From assembly GCA_903886275.1 (NCBI GenBank), contig CAISLN010000019.1, positions 62,001 through 126,000 on the forward strand: a stretch of DNA of 64,000 nucleotides, in the 5' to 3' direction. The notes under the pieces were generated by a model. The model had not been told where the DNA came from. It saw only the letters and a program-made list of their open reading frames with translations, and did no database searches. Below, one piece after another: positions 39,158 through 47,831 of this stretch. This stretch comes from an uncultured beta proteobacterium. GTDB lineage: Bacteria > Pseudomonadota > Gammaproteobacteria > Burkholderiales > Burkholderiaceae_C. A program made the translations under genes and the position numbers. Positions within the stretch are counted from its first letter, which is position 1, and every line of letters begins with the position of its first letter.

Positions 39158-39769
39158 CTAAATTGCCACGTAGCGCCCCGTGCGGTGGTTGATGGCCAGG
39201 GTTTGGTTCATCACCACGGCGCCCAGTACCGACAGGGCGATATGCCACCAGTCGGTCAGCGCAAAGGCCAGCACCACGATGCAGCAGTCCAGCGCCATTT
39301 GCACCAGGCCGGCGCGCCAGCCAAAGCGCTCCTGCAAATACAGCACCAGCACATTGAAGCCGCCCAAGGATGCGCGGTGGCGAAACAGGATCAGCATGCC
39401 GGTGCCCATCAAGAGGCCTCCGGCCACGGCGGCAAACACCGGGTGGAGGCTGCCCAGCGCCATCCACTGCGGCAGCAGGTTGCTGATGCCCGCCAGCAGT
39501 CCCACCGCAGCAAAGGTCTTGAGCGTAAAGGCCCGCCCCATGCGCTTCCAGGCCAGGCCGTAAAAGGGCAGGTTGATGCAGAAAAACACCAGGCCAAAAT
39601 TCCAGCCGGTGGCGTAGTGGATCAAAAAGGCGATGCCTGCCGTGCCGCCCGTGAGCAGGCCGGTGTGGCCAAACATCACCACGCCCAGGGCGACAAACAG
39701 AGTGCCGGTGAGCAGCGCCTGTATGTCTTCGTGTGGGCGGTGGCGCAGGTCCGGCAATGCGGCGTCCAT
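39158..39769 (-). CDS. YitT-family membrane protein
   Basis: A 203-residue polytopic protein with about five or six hydrophobic helices. Its sequence GHTGLLTGGTAGIAFLIHYA and NLPFYGLAWKRMG are typical of the YitT/DUF161 family of uncharacterised membrane proteins. It lacks the C-terminal soluble DUF2179 domain seen in Gram-positive members. Its ATG overlaps the TGA of the hemerythrin gene (TGATG), so the two are translationally coupled. Function unknown. Confidence 0.88.
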   Translation of the reverse strand: MDAALPDLRHRPHEDIQALLTGTLFVALGVVMFGHTGLLTGGTAGIAFLIHYATGWNFGLVFFCINLPFYGLAWKRMGRAFTLKTFAAVGLLAGISNLLPQWMALGSLHPVFAAVAGGLLMGTGMLILFRHRASLGGFNVLVLYLQERFGWRAGLVQMALDCCIVVLAFALTDWWHIALSVLGAVVMNQTLAINHRTGRYVAI

Positions 39770-40299
39770 CAGGCCGCGCAGCTGGAGGGCCGGACTTCAG
39801 GCTCGGAGCTGGCGCAACTGCCCCCGCCACAGCCGTGAATAGCTTCGCCGGCAATGGCCTGCGGATTGCTGATCACACCGGTGGCCGGGTCAAAGCCTGC
39901 CGAGCGCAGGTGCAATGCCAGTGCCGCGTCCATGCTCTGGATATGGTTGGCCAGCCACAGGCCCAGCTCATAGGCCATATGGCGCACCAGATCGAGCTCG
40001 CCCAAGAGGCCGCGCTTGCCGCCCTCGCGCATCACCTGCAGGATCACGCTGTGCTGGGTGGTGTGGCAGTTGCTGGAGGAAAAACCGGTATCCATCATCC
40101 ACTGGTCTTCGCGGTCAAAGTGTTCCTGGGTGTGGTCGATCAAGAGGGCCCAGCGCGACAGCAGGGTCGCGTCCGTTGCCAGCACCACCTCGGCCAACAG
40201 GTCCACGCAGGCCTCGTGGGTGTCGTCCATCACGGGCATTTCCAGGCCCAGGGTGGGGCTCCATTGCACAGGCGTGCGGTCCAGGGTGGCAGTGGTCAT
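39769..40299 (-). CDS. Bacteriohemerythrin (non-heme diiron O2-binding protein)
   Basis: The 176-residue protein carries the hemerythrin ligand set: MDDTHEACVDLL (His, first helix), IDHTQEHFDREDQWM (HxxxE), CHTTQHSVILQ (HxxxH) and ANHIQSMDAAL (HxxxxD). It should bind O2 reversibly at a diiron centre in the cytoplasm. The C-terminal ~30 residues are an added tail with four cysteines (HGCGGGSC, PSSCAA) not part of the four-helix bundle; it might bind metal or be redox-active. It forms an overlapping pair with the YitT-like gene downstream. Confidence 0.92.
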   Translation of the reverse strand: MTTATLDRTPVQWSPTLGLEMPVMDDTHEACVDLLAEVVLATDATLLSRWALLIDHTQEHFDREDQWMMDTGFSSSNCHTTQHSVILQVMREGGKRGLLGELDLVRHMAYELGLWLANHIQSMDAALALHLRSAGFDPATGVISNPQAIAGEAIHGCGGGSCASSEPEVRPSSCAA

Positions 40300-40448
40300 A
40301 AAAGGGGGGTCTCCAAATCAGGGGCCTAGGGTAGCTGCTAGGGTATGCCACATCTTTGATGCAGCTCACCATTGTGCCAAAGGGGGCGCCAAGCGCGGGC
40401 CTTGGGGGCCGCCGATAATTGCGCCTTGTTTCCTCCGATGCCCGACCC

Positions 40449-41192
40449 ATGACACCCTCGTTTCCCCCTCCCGCGCTGTTCCCTGTGCAAGACCTGGAGC
40501 GGGTGTTGCAGCAGCAAGGCTATGCGGTGCTGGGCGCATCCGCAGTTGCGCAACTGGCCGCGGTGGCCTTGTCCGACTTGCTGGCCTGGAACCCGCTGTG
40601 GAATGCCTTGCCGCCCGACAACTACCTGCGCGATGGCGGGCGCTACCGGCGCCGGCGCCACAGTTGCTTTGTGTGGAACGCGGGTTGTGTCGAGCAGGTG
40701 GTGCACCGCCCGCACTGGCAACCGCTGGAATACAACGCTCTGCATGGAGGCCTGGAGCGCCACTTCGAGCCCATGGATGCCGCCATGGTGGCGCAGCCCG
40801 CCTGGTCGCAGTTGCTGGCTTGGCTGGGTGCGGTCTGCTCTGGCCTCAAGGGGGAGCAGCCCTGGTATGTGGAGGCGCACCAGTTTCGCATCGACACCAC
40901 CGACGGCATAGGCCGGCCCACGCCCGAAGGGGCGCACCGCGACGGCGTGGACATGGTGGCCGTGTTCATGGTGGAGCGCAGCGGCATCAAGGGCGGCGAG
41001 ACCCGCGTGTTCGAGGCGGATGGCCCCAAGGGCCAGCGCTTTACCCTGCGCGAGCCCTGGTCGCTGCTGCTGCTCGACGATGGCCTGGTGATCCACGAGT
41101 CCACGCCGATCCAGCCGTTGGCGCAGGGCGGCTACCGCGACACCTTGGTGCTAACGCTGCGTGCCGGCGGCTTCCAGGCGCAAGGCCAGTAG
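40449..41192 (+). CDS. 2-Oxoglutarate/Fe(II) dioxygenase family protein
   Basis: A 247-residue oxygenase of the small 2OG-Fe family that includes free amino-acid hydroxylases. The facial triad is visible as the HRDG in EGAHRDGVDMVAVFMV (His and Asp) and the distal histidine in GLVIHESTPIQPL, with an arginine later (GYRDTLVLTLR) for 2-oxoglutarate. An N-terminal RRRRHSCFVWN block is also typical. Substrate unknown. Start ATG 40449 (MTPSFPPPALF). Transcribed alone. Confidence 0.82.
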   Translation: MTPSFPPPALFPVQDLERVLQQQGYAVLGASAVAQLAAVALSDLLAWNPLWNALPPDNYLRDGGRYRRRRHSCFVWNAGCVEQVVHRPHWQPLEYNALHGGLERHFEPMDAAMVAQPAWSQLLAWLGAVCSGLKGEQPWYVEAHQFRIDTTDGIGRPTPEGAHRDGVDMVAVFMVERSGIKGGETRVFEADGPKGQRFTLREPWSLLLLDDGLVIHESTPIQPLAQGGYRDTLVLTLRAGGFQAQGQ

Positions 41193-41345
41193 TTTTCTGA
41201 GATTCTCGCGCCGCGCCCGGGTCCTGGTCGCGCGGCGATAGTAGACTCAGGCCCTGTAAGCAAGTGGTACGGATGCAGGTTCAAAATTTCCGCCCACGAG
41301 CCCTACATGGGACAGTCGATTTCTAGCAACCAGGAGACATACAGT

Positions 41346-42533
41346 ATGAGCAAGCGTGATGTAGTAGTTTTGGGCATTGCCCGTTCGGCCATTGGTTCTT
41401 TCGGCGGAGGCCTGGCGGATATCGAGCCCTGCGAGCTGGCCGGTACCGTGATGAAGGAAGCGATTGCGCGCTCCGGCGTGGACCCCAAGGCCATCAACTA
41501 TGTAACCGTGGGCAACACCATCCCCACCGAATCCCGTTTCCCCTATGTGGCACGCGTCGCCTCGATCCAGGCTGGCCTGTCGCAGGAATCGGTTGCCATG
41601 GCGCTCAACCGCCTGTGCTCTTCCGGTCTGCAAGCCATCGTCACCACTGCGCAAAATATTTTGCTCAATGACTGCGACTACGGCATTGGCGGCGGTGTGG
41701 AAGTGATGAGCCGCGCTGGCTACCTGTCGGCTGCGATGCGCAATGGCGCGCGCATGGGCGACAGCAAAATGATCGACACCATGGTGTCTACCCTGACCGA
41801 TCCGTTTGGCGTGGGCCACATGGGCGTGACCGCTGAAAACCTGGTCACCAAGTGGGGCATCACCCGCGAAGAGCAGGACGCGCTGTCGGTCGAATCGCAC
41901 CGCCGTGCCGGCGTGGCCATTGCCGAGGGCCGCTTCAAGTCGCAAATCGTCCCCATCGTCCAGAAGACGCGCAAGGGCGAAGTGGTGTTTGACACCGACG
42001 AGCATTGCAAGCCTGAAACCACCATGGAATCCTTGGGCAAGCTCAGGCCCGCCTTCAAGAAAGAAGGCGGCTCGGTGACTGCCGGCAACGCCTCTGGCAT
42101 CAACGACGGCGCTGCCTTCTTTGTGCTGGCCGATGCGGCCGTGGCGGCCTCTGCCGGCCACAAGCCCATGGCCCGTTTGGTGTCCTACGCGATTGCCGGT
42201 GTGCCCAACGAAATCATGGGCGAAGGCCCCATCCCCGCGACCAAGCTGGCCCTGAAAAAGGCCGGCCTGACCATGGACCAGATGGATGTGATCGAAGCCA
42301 ACGAAGCCTTTGCCGCCCAAGCCATCGCTGTGGCGCGCGGTCTGGAACTCGACATGAGCAAGACCAACCCCAACGGTGGTGCCATCGCCCTGGGTCACCC
42401 CATCGGCTGCTCCGGCGCTTTCATCGCCACCAAGCTGGTCTATGAACTGCACCGCACCGGTGGCCGCTACGGTCTGGCCACCATGTGTATCGGTGGCGGT
42501 CAAGGTATCGCGGTGATTTTCGAACGCCTGTAA
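41346..42533 (+). CDS. Acetyl-CoA acetyltransferase / beta-ketothiolase
   Basis: A 395-residue thiolase II that condenses two acetyl-CoA, or cleaves acetoacetyl-CoA or longer beta-ketoacyl-CoA. It shows ALNRLCSSGLQAIVTTAQ with the nucleophilic cysteine near position 90, EANEAFAAQAIAVARGLEL, the GGAIALGHPIGCSGAF histidine, and CIGGGQGIAVIFERL with the second catalytic cysteine. PhaA or BktB roles are possible; no PHA synthase or reductase is next to it. Start ATG 41346 (MSKRDVVVLG). Confidence 0.95.
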   Translation: MSKRDVVVLGIARSAIGSFGGGLADIEPCELAGTVMKEAIARSGVDPKAINYVTVGNTIPTESRFPYVARVASIQAGLSQESVAMALNRLCSSGLQAIVTTAQNILLNDCDYGIGGGVEVMSRAGYLSAAMRNGARMGDSKMIDTMVSTLTDPFGVGHMGVTAENLVTKWGITREEQDALSVESHRRAGVAIAEGRFKSQIVPIVQKTRKGEVVFDTDEHCKPETTMESLGKLRPAFKKEGGSVTAGNASGINDGAAFFVLADAAVAASAGHKPMARLVSYAIAGVPNEIMGEGPIPATKLALKKAGLTMDQMDVIEANEAFAAQAIAVARGLELDMSKTNPNGGAIALGHPIGCSGAFIATKLVYELHRTGGRYGLATMCIGGGQGIAVIFERL

Positions 42534-42901
42534 ACCTTCTAACGTTTGCAAAATGGGGGGTGGTTTCCTGGGCTTCACGGCCTTGGGGCCCACCCCCCAA
42601 AAAATAGGGGGCAGCCGGCTGATGCTGCCCGCCTGACTTGCGTCCTGCGGCTACGCGCGGGGCGACTTATTTGGCATCGCCATTGCGTGGGCCCTCCATG
42701 CAGAACCCAAGCCGCAGTCCAAAAATGGACCCCACCTTGTTGCGCGTTTCTTCGCTAGCACCCGTCTTGCACACAGCCAGGACCGGCAGCACCAAGTCCT
42801 GAAGCCGCAACAGCAAGATAAATTTGCGCTAACTATTTCGAACAGCAAGATGATTCGCCTAGATAAATTTCCATTTATCACAAATGCGCTATGTTCCCGC
42901 A
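42534..42901. other. Intergenic region with hairpins and a possible minus-strand remnant
   Basis: After the thiolase, TGGGGGGTGG...CCACCCCCCA (42554-42598) and GGGCAGC...GCTGCCC (42609-42630) form hairpins that may end transcription. On the minus strand, 42667-42830 reads ILLLRLQDLVLPVLAVCKTG then EETRNKVGSIFGLRLGFCME and a stop; this looks protein-like but has no ATG and no recognised family. AT-rich sequence precedes the toxin remnant. Confidence 0.4.
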
Positions 42902-43100
42902 ATGGGTTGGGAAATCAAATACCACGATGAAAGCTTGCAAGCCGATGTACTCACATTGCCAGCAGGCATTTTGGCCAGGTACTTTCATTGCACGGATCGC
43001 ACGCGGTAGTTTGGTCCCGATCTGGGCATGCCGCATACGCAATGAGCGCTGGCTTGTTTGAGTTGCGCTTGAAATTATGTGAAGGCATTGCAGGCGCATG
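42902..43100 (+). pseudogene. Decayed RelE/HigB-type toxin gene
   Basis: The frame opens MGWEIKYHDESLQADVLTLP then AGILARYFHCTDRTR and hits TAG at 43007. Directly after, in shifted frames, come FGPDLGMPHT and GLFELRLK with EGIAG, the expected continuation of a Gp49-like HigB toxin (usual length ~105-115). The conserved C-terminal half is missing. At least two frameshifts or stops plus a deletion inactivate it. It precedes the antitoxin remnant as in higBA loci. Confidence 0.8.
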
Positions 43101-43113
43101 AAGGAGTGAAAAG

Positions 43114-43462
43114 ATGCTGACACATAAGCAATTGCGAACCAAGGCTCTCGGCAACGCCGATGTGAAAGCCGAATTTGAAAACCTAGCTGATGAGTACGCT
43201 CATCCTGGATGACTTTCAGAAAGCCCGCTCCGATCAAGCACTGACCCAGGCGCAGGGTGTCCAAAAAATCGGCACCACGCAGTCTGCGGTGGCGCGAATG
43301 GAGTCCGGCAGTGGAAGGCACTCGCCTTCGCTGGCAACCTTGTCCAAGTATGCGCAGGCCTTGGGATGCAAGCTGGAGCTGCGCTTGGTTCGAAAGACCT
43401 CACCAGCGAGAAAATTGGCAGGTCGCACTGGCAGTCTTGCCAAGCGCGCTACGGGACCCTGA
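43114..43462 (+). pseudogene. Frameshifted HigA/XRE-type antitoxin gene
   Basis: With a good AAGGAG site, ATG 43114 opens MLTHKQLRTKALGNADVKAE then FENLADEYA and stops at 43212. In the +1 frame, from ATG 43190, MSTLILDDFQKARSDQALTQ continues into an HTH (KIGTTQSAVARMESGSG, then SLATLSKYAQALGCKLELRL). Together they make one HigA-like antitoxin broken by a single-base shift near 43190-43205. The downstream ORF could still yield a 90-residue DNA-binding protein. Confidence 0.8.
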
Positions 43463-43486
43463 GCTTCAATCGAAAGCCTGGTGGTC

Positions 43487-44245
43487 TCAGTTCCTTACAT
43501 CTGCCACCGGCTCTGACCCAAAGTCGGGCCGGGCCAGATAGGCCAGCAAGCGTCCTGCCGCCTCATGGGGGCTACTGAGCTGGCCTTTTACATGCAGGGC
43601 CGCAAAGCCGTGTTGGTCAGGGAACTGCGCTGCATTGGCTGTGCGCAGTTGCACCTGCATATCGGTGTCGATCACGCCGGGTGCCAGTGAACACAAGGCC
43701 GCACCATGGGCCAAAAGCCTTTCCTCCAGCGCCAGGCAACGCGTGAAATGGTCCATGCCGGCCTTGGCCGCGCAGTAGGCCGAAGACGAGGCCATGGCCC
43801 GGCGACCCAGCCCAGAAGAAACATTCAACACCTTGCGCGGTACAGCCGCCCAACTTTGCGTGGCGCCCAAAAAGGCGGCGCACAGCAGCATCGGCGCCTC
43901 CAGTCCCACCCGCAGGGCGCGCGCCAAATCGCTGGCCTGTGCCTCGCGCAAAGGGGTCAGTTCCGAGATGACGCCAGCGTTGTTGATCAGCGTGGCGCTG
44001 GCGATGGCGTGGGGGTCCAGCGCCGCTAGCCACTCCTGCAGGCGTTGCGCCACCGGTGCGGCCTCGCTCAGGTCCGCTTGCCACTGCAGCAGCTCCGCAC
44101 CACAGACATCGGCCTGCTCTTTCAGCGCGTCATTGGTCTGGCGCGAGATGCACAGCAGCAGGGCATCGGCCTTGAGCAGTTGCTCGGCCATGGCAAGCCC
44201 CATGCCGCGCGATGCGCCGGTGAGGATGGTGAGGTGTTTTTTCAT
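43487..44245 (-). CDS. Short-chain dehydrogenase/reductase (SDR)
   Basis: A 252-residue NAD(P)-dependent oxidoreductase. The Rossmann motif is LTGASRGMGLAMAEQLL, the stabilising motif is TLINNAGVISEL, and the catalytic residues are in NVSSGLGRRA and SAYCAAKAGMDHF (Ser, Tyr, Lys). It resembles sepiapterin reductase/YueD-type SDRs, but the substrate is unknown. Start ATG 44245 (MKKHLTILTGAS). Divergent from the U32 peptidase gene; converges on the antitoxin remnant. Confidence 0.92.
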   Translation of the reverse strand: MKKHLTILTGASRGMGLAMAEQLLKADALLLCISRQTNDALKEQADVCGAELLQWQADLSEAAPVAQRLQEWLAALDPHAIASATLINNAGVISELTPLREAQASDLARALRVGLEAPMLLCAAFLGATQSWAAVPRKVLNVSSGLGRRAMASSSAYCAAKAGMDHFTRCLALEERLLAHGAALCSLAPGVIDTDMQVQLRTANAAQFPDQHGFAALHVKGQLSSPHEAAGRLLAYLARPDFGSEPVADVRN

Positions 44246-44325
44246 GCGGGTTGCCTGTGGATGGGGAAGGGGGCGTTTGATGCAGCACATTTTGACCTGT
44301 TCCGCGCGCCGGGATAATGGCGCCC

Positions 44326-45714
44326 ATGCAATTAAAGACCCCTGAACTCCTCGCCCCCGCCGGCTCCCTCACCATGCTGGAGACCGCGTTTGCCTTTGGC
44401 GCCACCGCCGTCTATGCCGGCCAGCCGCGCTATTCCCTGCGCGTGCGCAACAACGACTTCGGCGAACTCGCCACCCTGCAGCGCGGCATAGAGCGGGCCC
44501 ATGCCCTGGGCCACAAGTTTTATCTGGTGTCCAACATCTACCCGCACGACAACAAGCTCAAAAGCTATGTGGCCAATATGAATCCGGTGATTGCCTTGAA
44601 GCCCGACGCCATGATCATGTCCGACCCCGGCCTGATCCGAATAGCCCGCGAGGCCTGGCCGGAGATGGAAATTCACCTCTCGGTGCAGGCCAACACCGTT
44701 AACTCTGCGGCGGTGAAGTTCTGGAAAAGTGTCGGCATTGCCCGCGTCATCCTGTCGCGTGAACTCTCGCTGGACCAGGTGGCCCATATACGCCAGGAAT
44801 GCCCGGACACCGAGCTCGAAGTGTTTGTGCACGGCGCCCTGTGCATCGCCTATTCGGGGCGCTGCCTGCTGTCGGGTTACTTCAACCACCGCGATGCCAA
44901 CCAGGGCAGCTGCACCAACTCCTGCCGCTGGGATTACAAGACGATGCAGGGCGTGGAAGATGCCTCGGGCGACATACTGACCCAAGCCGCGGCAAGGGCG
45001 CGCGAGCAGGACCTGTCCCCGGCCGAGGCCGCTGCCGCGCACCCGGCCGGCGTCTACCTGCTCGAAGAAAGCCAGCGCCCCGGCAGTTTCATGCCGGTGG
45101 AAGAGGACGAGCATGGCACCTATGTGATGAATTCGCGCGACCTGCGCGCCATCGAGCATGTCAAGCGCCTGGTGGACATGGGCATCGACTCGCTCAAGAT
45201 CGAGGGCCGCACCAAAAGCCCCTATTACGTGAGCCGCACGGCGCAGGCCTACCGCAAGGCGATTGACGATGCCGTAGCCGGACGCGAGATGGACCCGGCG
45301 CTCTTGGGCCAACTCGAAGGCCTGGCCAACCGCGGCTATACCTCGGGATTTTTCCAGCGCCATACGCCCGAGGCCACGCAAAACTATTTGCGCGGCTATT
45401 CCGAGTCCGGGCGCAGCCTGTATGTGGGCGATGCCGTTGCCTTTGATACCGCACGCGGTCTGGTGCAGGTGAATGCGCGCAACAAATTTTCGGTCGGTGA
45501 CAAGCTGGAAATCATCCACCCCAAGGGCAACTTCGATGTGCAGGTCACGCGCCTGGAAAACGCGCAGGCTGAGGAAGTGCAGGCCGCGCTGGGCAGTGGG
45601 CACACCGTCTGGCTGGACCTGCCCGAGTCCTGTGTGGGCGCGTTTGTGGCGCGTTATTTGCATGCCGCCGAGCAGGCGTTGCCGGTGCCTGCGACGGAAT
45701 TGATTGCTGACTAA
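44326..45714 (+). CDS. U32 peptidase family protein (TrhP/YegQ-like, tRNA hydroxylation)
   Basis: A 462-residue protein with the U32 signature ELEVFVHGALCIAYSGRCLL followed by GSCTNSCRW, whose cysteines bind an Fe-S cluster in the studied members. Length and the opening LLAPAGSLTMLETAFAFGAT are like Escherichia coli TrhP (YegQ), which takes part in prephenate-dependent 5-hydroxyuridine formation at tRNA position 34; older annotations say protease. The ATG at 44326 (MQLKTPEL) is chosen over ATG 44317. It is followed 17 bp later by the zinc-ribbon gene. Confidence 0.88.
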   Translation: MQLKTPELLAPAGSLTMLETAFAFGATAVYAGQPRYSLRVRNNDFGELATLQRGIERAHALGHKFYLVSNIYPHDNKLKSYVANMNPVIALKPDAMIMSDPGLIRIAREAWPEMEIHLSVQANTVNSAAVKFWKSVGIARVILSRELSLDQVAHIRQECPDTELEVFVHGALCIAYSGRCLLSGYFNHRDANQGSCTNSCRWDYKTMQGVEDASGDILTQAAARAREQDLSPAEAAAAHPAGVYLLEESQRPGSFMPVEEDEHGTYVMNSRDLRAIEHVKRLVDMGIDSLKIEGRTKSPYYVSRTAQAYRKAIDDAVAGREMDPALLGQLEGLANRGYTSGFFQRHTPEATQNYLRGYSESGRSLYVGDAVAFDTARGLVQVNARNKFSVGDKLEIIHPKGNFDVQVTRLENAQAEEVQAALGSGHTVWLDLPESCVGAFVARYLHAAEQALPVPATELIAD

Positions 45715-45730
45715 AAATTGGAAGACCATC

Positions 45731-46816
45731 ATGAGCAAAACCCTGCGTCTGTCTGAAAAGTGGTTCCACCGCGGCCTGTGGCTGGTGGCCTTTTTGTTTG
45801 CCTGGTTTCTGAGCGGCCTGGGCAGCACGGTGGTGGGCGATCTGCCCCAGGTCGAGCAGACCCGCAGCCTGGAAGATTTCATGGACCCGCAGCGCGCGCC
45901 AGAGCTCAAGCAGAGCATGCGCAAGGCCGAAGCGGCTGCAGTGGAGGCCCAGGCGGCCCTTGAGCAGGCCCAGCTGAAACTGGAAGCCGCCCGCGCCGAC
46001 AACCGGGCGGCGCGTGAGACCTTTGACAACTGGCTGGCCAGCCGCCAGGTGACGCAGCGCAGCGAGCAGGACCAGGAGGTCATGCAGCGCACGCGCTCGC
46101 TGGATGGCCTGCGCCAGCTTGAGCGAAGCGCGCTGGCAGAGGTGGAAAAGCAGCAGCAGGCGGCGCTGGATGCAAGCCAGTCGCAGCAAAGGGCGCAGCA
46201 GGAATGGCGAACCCTCGAAGGCCAAGCCAGGGGTGCTTTCCACGACGCGCAACGCGCGCAGGAGTTGCGGGTTTTTGGCTACCGGCTGGCGCTCACCTTG
46301 CCGCTGCTGGCTGTTGCCGGTTGGCTGTTCAAAAAGCACCGCAAGGGGGCTTCCTGGCCCTTTGTGTGGGGCTTCATCTTCTTTGCGCTGTTTGCTTTTT
46401 TTGTTGAGCTGGTGCCTTACCTGCCAAGCTATGGCGGCTACGTGCGCTACGTGGTGGGCATTGTGCTCACGGTGGTCGGCGGGCGCTTCGCAATCCAGGC
46501 GCTGCAGCAATACCTGGAGCGGCAAAAACTGGCCGAGGCCCAGCCGGTGCAACTGCGCCAGCGCGACATGGACTACGACAGCGCCCAGGCCAGCATGGCG
46601 AAAAACATCTGCCCGGGTTGCGAGCGCTTGGTGGACATGAAAGACAACAAGACCGATTTTTGCCCGCACTGCGGCCTGTGCCTGTTTGACCACTGTGCTT
46701 CCTGCCAGACGCGCAAAAACGCCTTTGCGCGCTACTGCTTCTCCTGCGGAACTGCGTCCGCGCCTGCGGACCCGAACCCGGTTGCGGCGGGCCGCCCGGC
46801 CACCAGCACGCCTTGA
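45731..46816 (+). CDS. Membrane protein with coiled coil and double zinc ribbon (unknown function)
   Basis: This 361-residue protein has an N-terminal membrane helix (RGLWLVAFLFAWFLSGLG, about 14-31), a long periplasmic Ala/Glu/Gln-rich coiled coil (about 55-175), three further helices (about 185-265), and a cytosolic C-terminus with two CxxC zinc-ribbon pairs (ICPGCERL and FCPHCGLC; CASCQ and CFSCG). This is the layout of a sensor or scaffold rather than an enzyme. I do not recognise a family. It follows the U32 gene by 17 bp, so a joint operon is plausible. Confidence 0.75.
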   Translation: MSKTLRLSEKWFHRGLWLVAFLFAWFLSGLGSTVVGDLPQVEQTRSLEDFMDPQRAPELKQSMRKAEAAAVEAQAALEQAQLKLEAARADNRAARETFDNWLASRQVTQRSEQDQEVMQRTRSLDGLRQLERSALAEVEKQQQAALDASQSQQRAQQEWRTLEGQARGAFHDAQRAQELRVFGYRLALTLPLLAVAGWLFKKHRKGASWPFVWGFIFFALFAFFVELVPYLPSYGGYVRYVVGIVLTVVGGRFAIQALQQYLERQKLAEAQPVQLRQRDMDYDSAQASMAKNICPGCERLVDMKDNKTDFCPHCGLCLFDHCASCQTRKNAFARYCFSCGTASAPADPNPVAAGRPATSTP

Positions 46817-46836
46817 TCCCTTTTCTTTGCGACGCC

Positions 46837-47310
46837 ATGCAAAGCATCACCATTCAAACCGACGACCTGCGCGGCGCGAAGACCATCGCGCTGCTGGAGG
46901 CGCACCGCCAAGACATGTTCGCGCAGTCGCCGCCGGAGTGCGTGTTTGCGCTGGACCTGGAGGGCCTGCGCCAACCCGAGATCACCTTTTGGTCGGCCTG
47001 GGATGGTGAGGACTTGCTGGGTTGCGGCGCGCTAAAGGAGCTCAGTGCCACGCAGGCCGAGCTCAAGTCCATGCGCACTGCCACCGCGCATGTGCGCAAG
47101 GGCGTGGCTGCAAAAATGTTGGCGCACATCATCGCCGTGGCGCGCAGCAGGGGCTACACGCAGCTCTATCTGGAAACCGGCACCACCGCCGGCTTTGCAC
47201 CGGCGCACGCTCTGTACCAACGCCATGGCTTTGTCACCCGCGGCCCGTTTGCCAACTACGTGGAAGACCCGTACAGCGTGTTCATGTGCCTGGATTTGGC
47301 AGACCGCTAG
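46837..47310 (+). CDS. GNAT-family N-acetyltransferase
   Basis: A 157-residue acetyltransferase. Typical GNAT pieces: LLGCGALKELSATQAELKSM (beta strands 3-4), RKGVAAKMLAHIIAVARSRG (acetyl-CoA pyrophosphate loop, R/Q-x-x-G-x-A), and YLETGTTAGFAPAHALYQRH followed by GF near the end. It resembles YafP/PhnO-like general GNATs. The substrate is not predictable. Start ATG 46837 (MQSITIQTDD) is preferred over the TTG at 46813, which overlaps the preceding gene. It converges on the TacT-like toxin. Confidence 0.9.
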   Translation: MQSITIQTDDLRGAKTIALLEAHRQDMFAQSPPECVFALDLEGLRQPEITFWSAWDGEDLLGCGALKELSATQAELKSMRTATAHVRKGVAAKMLAHIIAVARSRGYTQLYLETGTTAGFAPAHALYQRHGFVTRGPFANYVEDPYSVFMCLDLADR

Positions 47311-47336
47311 CAAGCGGCCATCACGGGGCAGTGTCG

Positions 47337-47831
47337 TCAGGGTTTCGCAGGGTTCAAGCGCAGCATCAAGGTCATGGAATGGGCGGGTGAAACCTGAAAT
47401 CCGTAGGTTTCGTAGAACTGCTTTGCGCGCTCACTGATGGCGTGCACCAGCAGGGCTCTCACCCCTGCGTTTTGCGATACGGCCACGGCCCGGTTCACGG
47501 CATCTTGCAAAAGCGCAGCGCCGAGCTGGATGCCTTGGGCTTGGGTGTCAACAGCAAGGCGGGCCAGCACCATGACCGGAATGGGGTCTGGCATGTTGCG
47601 CCGAACGGAACTTGTTGCTAGCTGGTGCGAGACAGCACCTGCCGCCATGGCGTAGTAGCCCAACACGCGTCGCTCCGGATCGGCCACCACAAAGGTGCGG
47701 CTTGAACCGCTCAGGTGGTTGACCATGGCGCGACGCTTGAGCCAATCGTCAAGCGCAGCTTCTCCGCATGAGAACCCATCCAGGCGATGGGAAGCGGCCA
47801 AAGACTCGGGCGCGCAGAGTTGCAAACTCAT
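47337..47831 (-). CDS. GNAT-type toxin of a TacAT-like toxin-antitoxin pair
   Basis: This 164-residue acetyltransferase resembles TacT/AtaT toxins, which acetylate aminoacyl-tRNA and block translation. Motifs: FSCGEAALDDWLKRRA near the N-terminus, VLGYYAMAAGAV, VLARLAVDTQAQGIQLGAAL (acetyl-CoA binding) and FYETYGFQVSP with the catalytic tyrosine. Its ATG overlaps the antitoxin's TGA (ATGA), the usual coupling of such pairs. No lesions are seen, so it is probably functional. Confidence 0.92.
   Translation of the reverse strand: MSLQLCAPESLAASHRLDGFSCGEAALDDWLKRRAMVNHLSGSSRTFVVADPERRVLGYYAMAAGAVSHQLATSSVRRNMPDPIPVMVLARLAVDTQAQGIQLGAALLQDAVNRAVAVSQNAGVRALLVHAISERAKQFYETYGFQVSPAHSMTLMLRLNPAKP

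Noticed and set aside
42651..42902. 83-codon minus-strand ORF between thiolase and toxin relic
   Set aside because: Different frame from the more protein-like remnant ending at 42667; no similarity or start signal.
44332..46092. 586-codon minus-strand ORF across the U32 peptidase and zinc-ribbon genes
   Set aside because: Antisense shadow; the plus strand encodes a clear U32 signature.
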